From Desulfoprunum sp. (GTDB taxonomy: Bacteria; Desulfobacterota; Desulfobulbia; Desulfobulbales; Desulfocapsaceae): a stretch of 6,453 bases of DNA. A program made the translations under genes and the position numbers. Below are positions 6,059-6,453 of this stretch, piece after piece. The stretch lies in assembly GCA_030696435.1 (NCBI GenBank), contig JAUYSF010000202.1:1-6453 (forward strand), given 5' to 3'. Under the pieces are notes generated by a model. That model had not been told where the DNA came from, ran no database searches, and saw nothing but the letters and a program-made list of their open reading frames with translations. Numbering within the stretch: position 1 is the stretch's first letter; the number at the start of each line of letters is the position of its first letter.

Positions 6059-6453
6059 TCATTCCGAGCGCTGCAGGGCCTGGCGGACTATGGTTGCCAA
6101 TTCAGCCTGGAAGTAGGGTTTATGCAGGAATCCCGCAATAGCCCGGTCTGCAAAGTGGTCAAGGACCTGTTCTTCACTATAGCCACTTGAGATGATGACT
6201 TTGACATCGGGGGAGATGCGCTGCAAGGCACTGAATGTCCCGTATCCATCTATCTCCGGCATAGTCAGGTCGCAAAGGACACAATTGATTTCATTTGTGC
6301 GCTGTTGATCATGGGCCAGGGAGCGGAAGAAGAAGTCGATAGGCGGCGCTGGCCGCGAGGTGCGGAGGGATCGAGCAGCTGCAGCGTGCCGTTCAGAAAG
6401 GCCATGCCGGGATCGGCGGCGATGGGCATGCCTGAGAAGAAGGCCTCAAAGGC
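6059..6453 (-). pseudogene. Collapsed CheB-type hybrid histidine kinase (CheB fragments fused to receiver C-terminal part)
   Basis: From the right edge, one frame reads AFEAFFSGMPIAADPGMAF, the start of a CheB methylesterase domain just after its usual GASAGGLE. It passes straight into LNGTLQLLDPSAPRGQR, which in the family follows a second MAF about 60 residues later; the part with the catalytic His (QHL) is absent. Near 6341-6348 a net one-base loss shifts the frame, and CheB continues as IDFFFRSLAHDQ. After this, the rest of CheB and all later kinase domains are missing. The frame joins NEINCVLCDLTMPEIDGYG, the second part of a receiver with its phospho-acceptor Asp (CDLTMP), the SSGY strand and the HKPY lysine, ending in TGA at 6059. 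There is no ribosome site for a separate receiver gene. The parent gene would have been several kilobases long; it continues beyond the window. Confidence 0.8.

Noticed and set aside
6059..6262. Stand-alone 67-aa receiver protein starting at MPEIDGYG
   Set aside because: The ATG is inside a receiver domain, after the phospho-acceptor Asp, and lacks a ribosome site. The receiver sequence continues upstream in frame, so it is part of the pseudogene.

Overview
All convincing genes in this window lie on the minus strand, so it reads from right to left. The organism is not named in the sequence. The protein types suggest a Gram-negative, environmental, signalling-rich bacterium, most likely Desulfobacterota (former Deltaproteobacteria): a CheB-containing hybrid kinase relic, a PAS/sigma-54 activator opening with a coiled-coil HELQVQQIELEMQ segment, a PAS protein with a LuxR-type end, and a small SAP-like cysteine protein. 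This placement is inference from family resemblance.

Right end (about 6059-6453): the wreck of a large chemotaxis-type hybrid histidine kinase. Two pieces of a CheB methylesterase domain are joined by an apparent internal deletion. A net one-base frameshift follows, and the reading then runs directly into the C-terminal half of a receiver domain. Next (3948-5951) is an intact sigma-54-dependent activator of 667 residues with two PAS domains, an AAA+ core with GAFTGA, and a Fis-type HTH.

Centre (about 2791-3947): directly after the activator gene are two copies of a 13-bp palindrome (TTTACTCTGTAAA and its reverse complement), centred 33 bp apart within a perfect 16-bp inverted repeat. About 50 bp further on is a full-consensus sigma-54 promoter (TGGCAC-N5-TTGCT) firing leftwards. 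Downstream are a small SAP-like, Cys-rich protein gene and a small heat-shock protein (Hsp20) gene. This is the layout of an enhancer-binding protein beside its own target promoter, and it is the most interesting part of the window.

Left part (77-2516): a PAS protein whose LuxR-type HTH stops about halfway, an unrecognised 120-residue protein, and a UspA-type universal stress protein with an intact ATP-binding motif.

Taken together, the window is a small stress and sensing cluster. A PAS-sensing activator may switch on a chaperone-containing transcript, next to a Usp protein and two damaged signalling genes (one clear pseudogene, one truncated regulator). No tRNA, rRNA, CRISPR array or transposase was seen.
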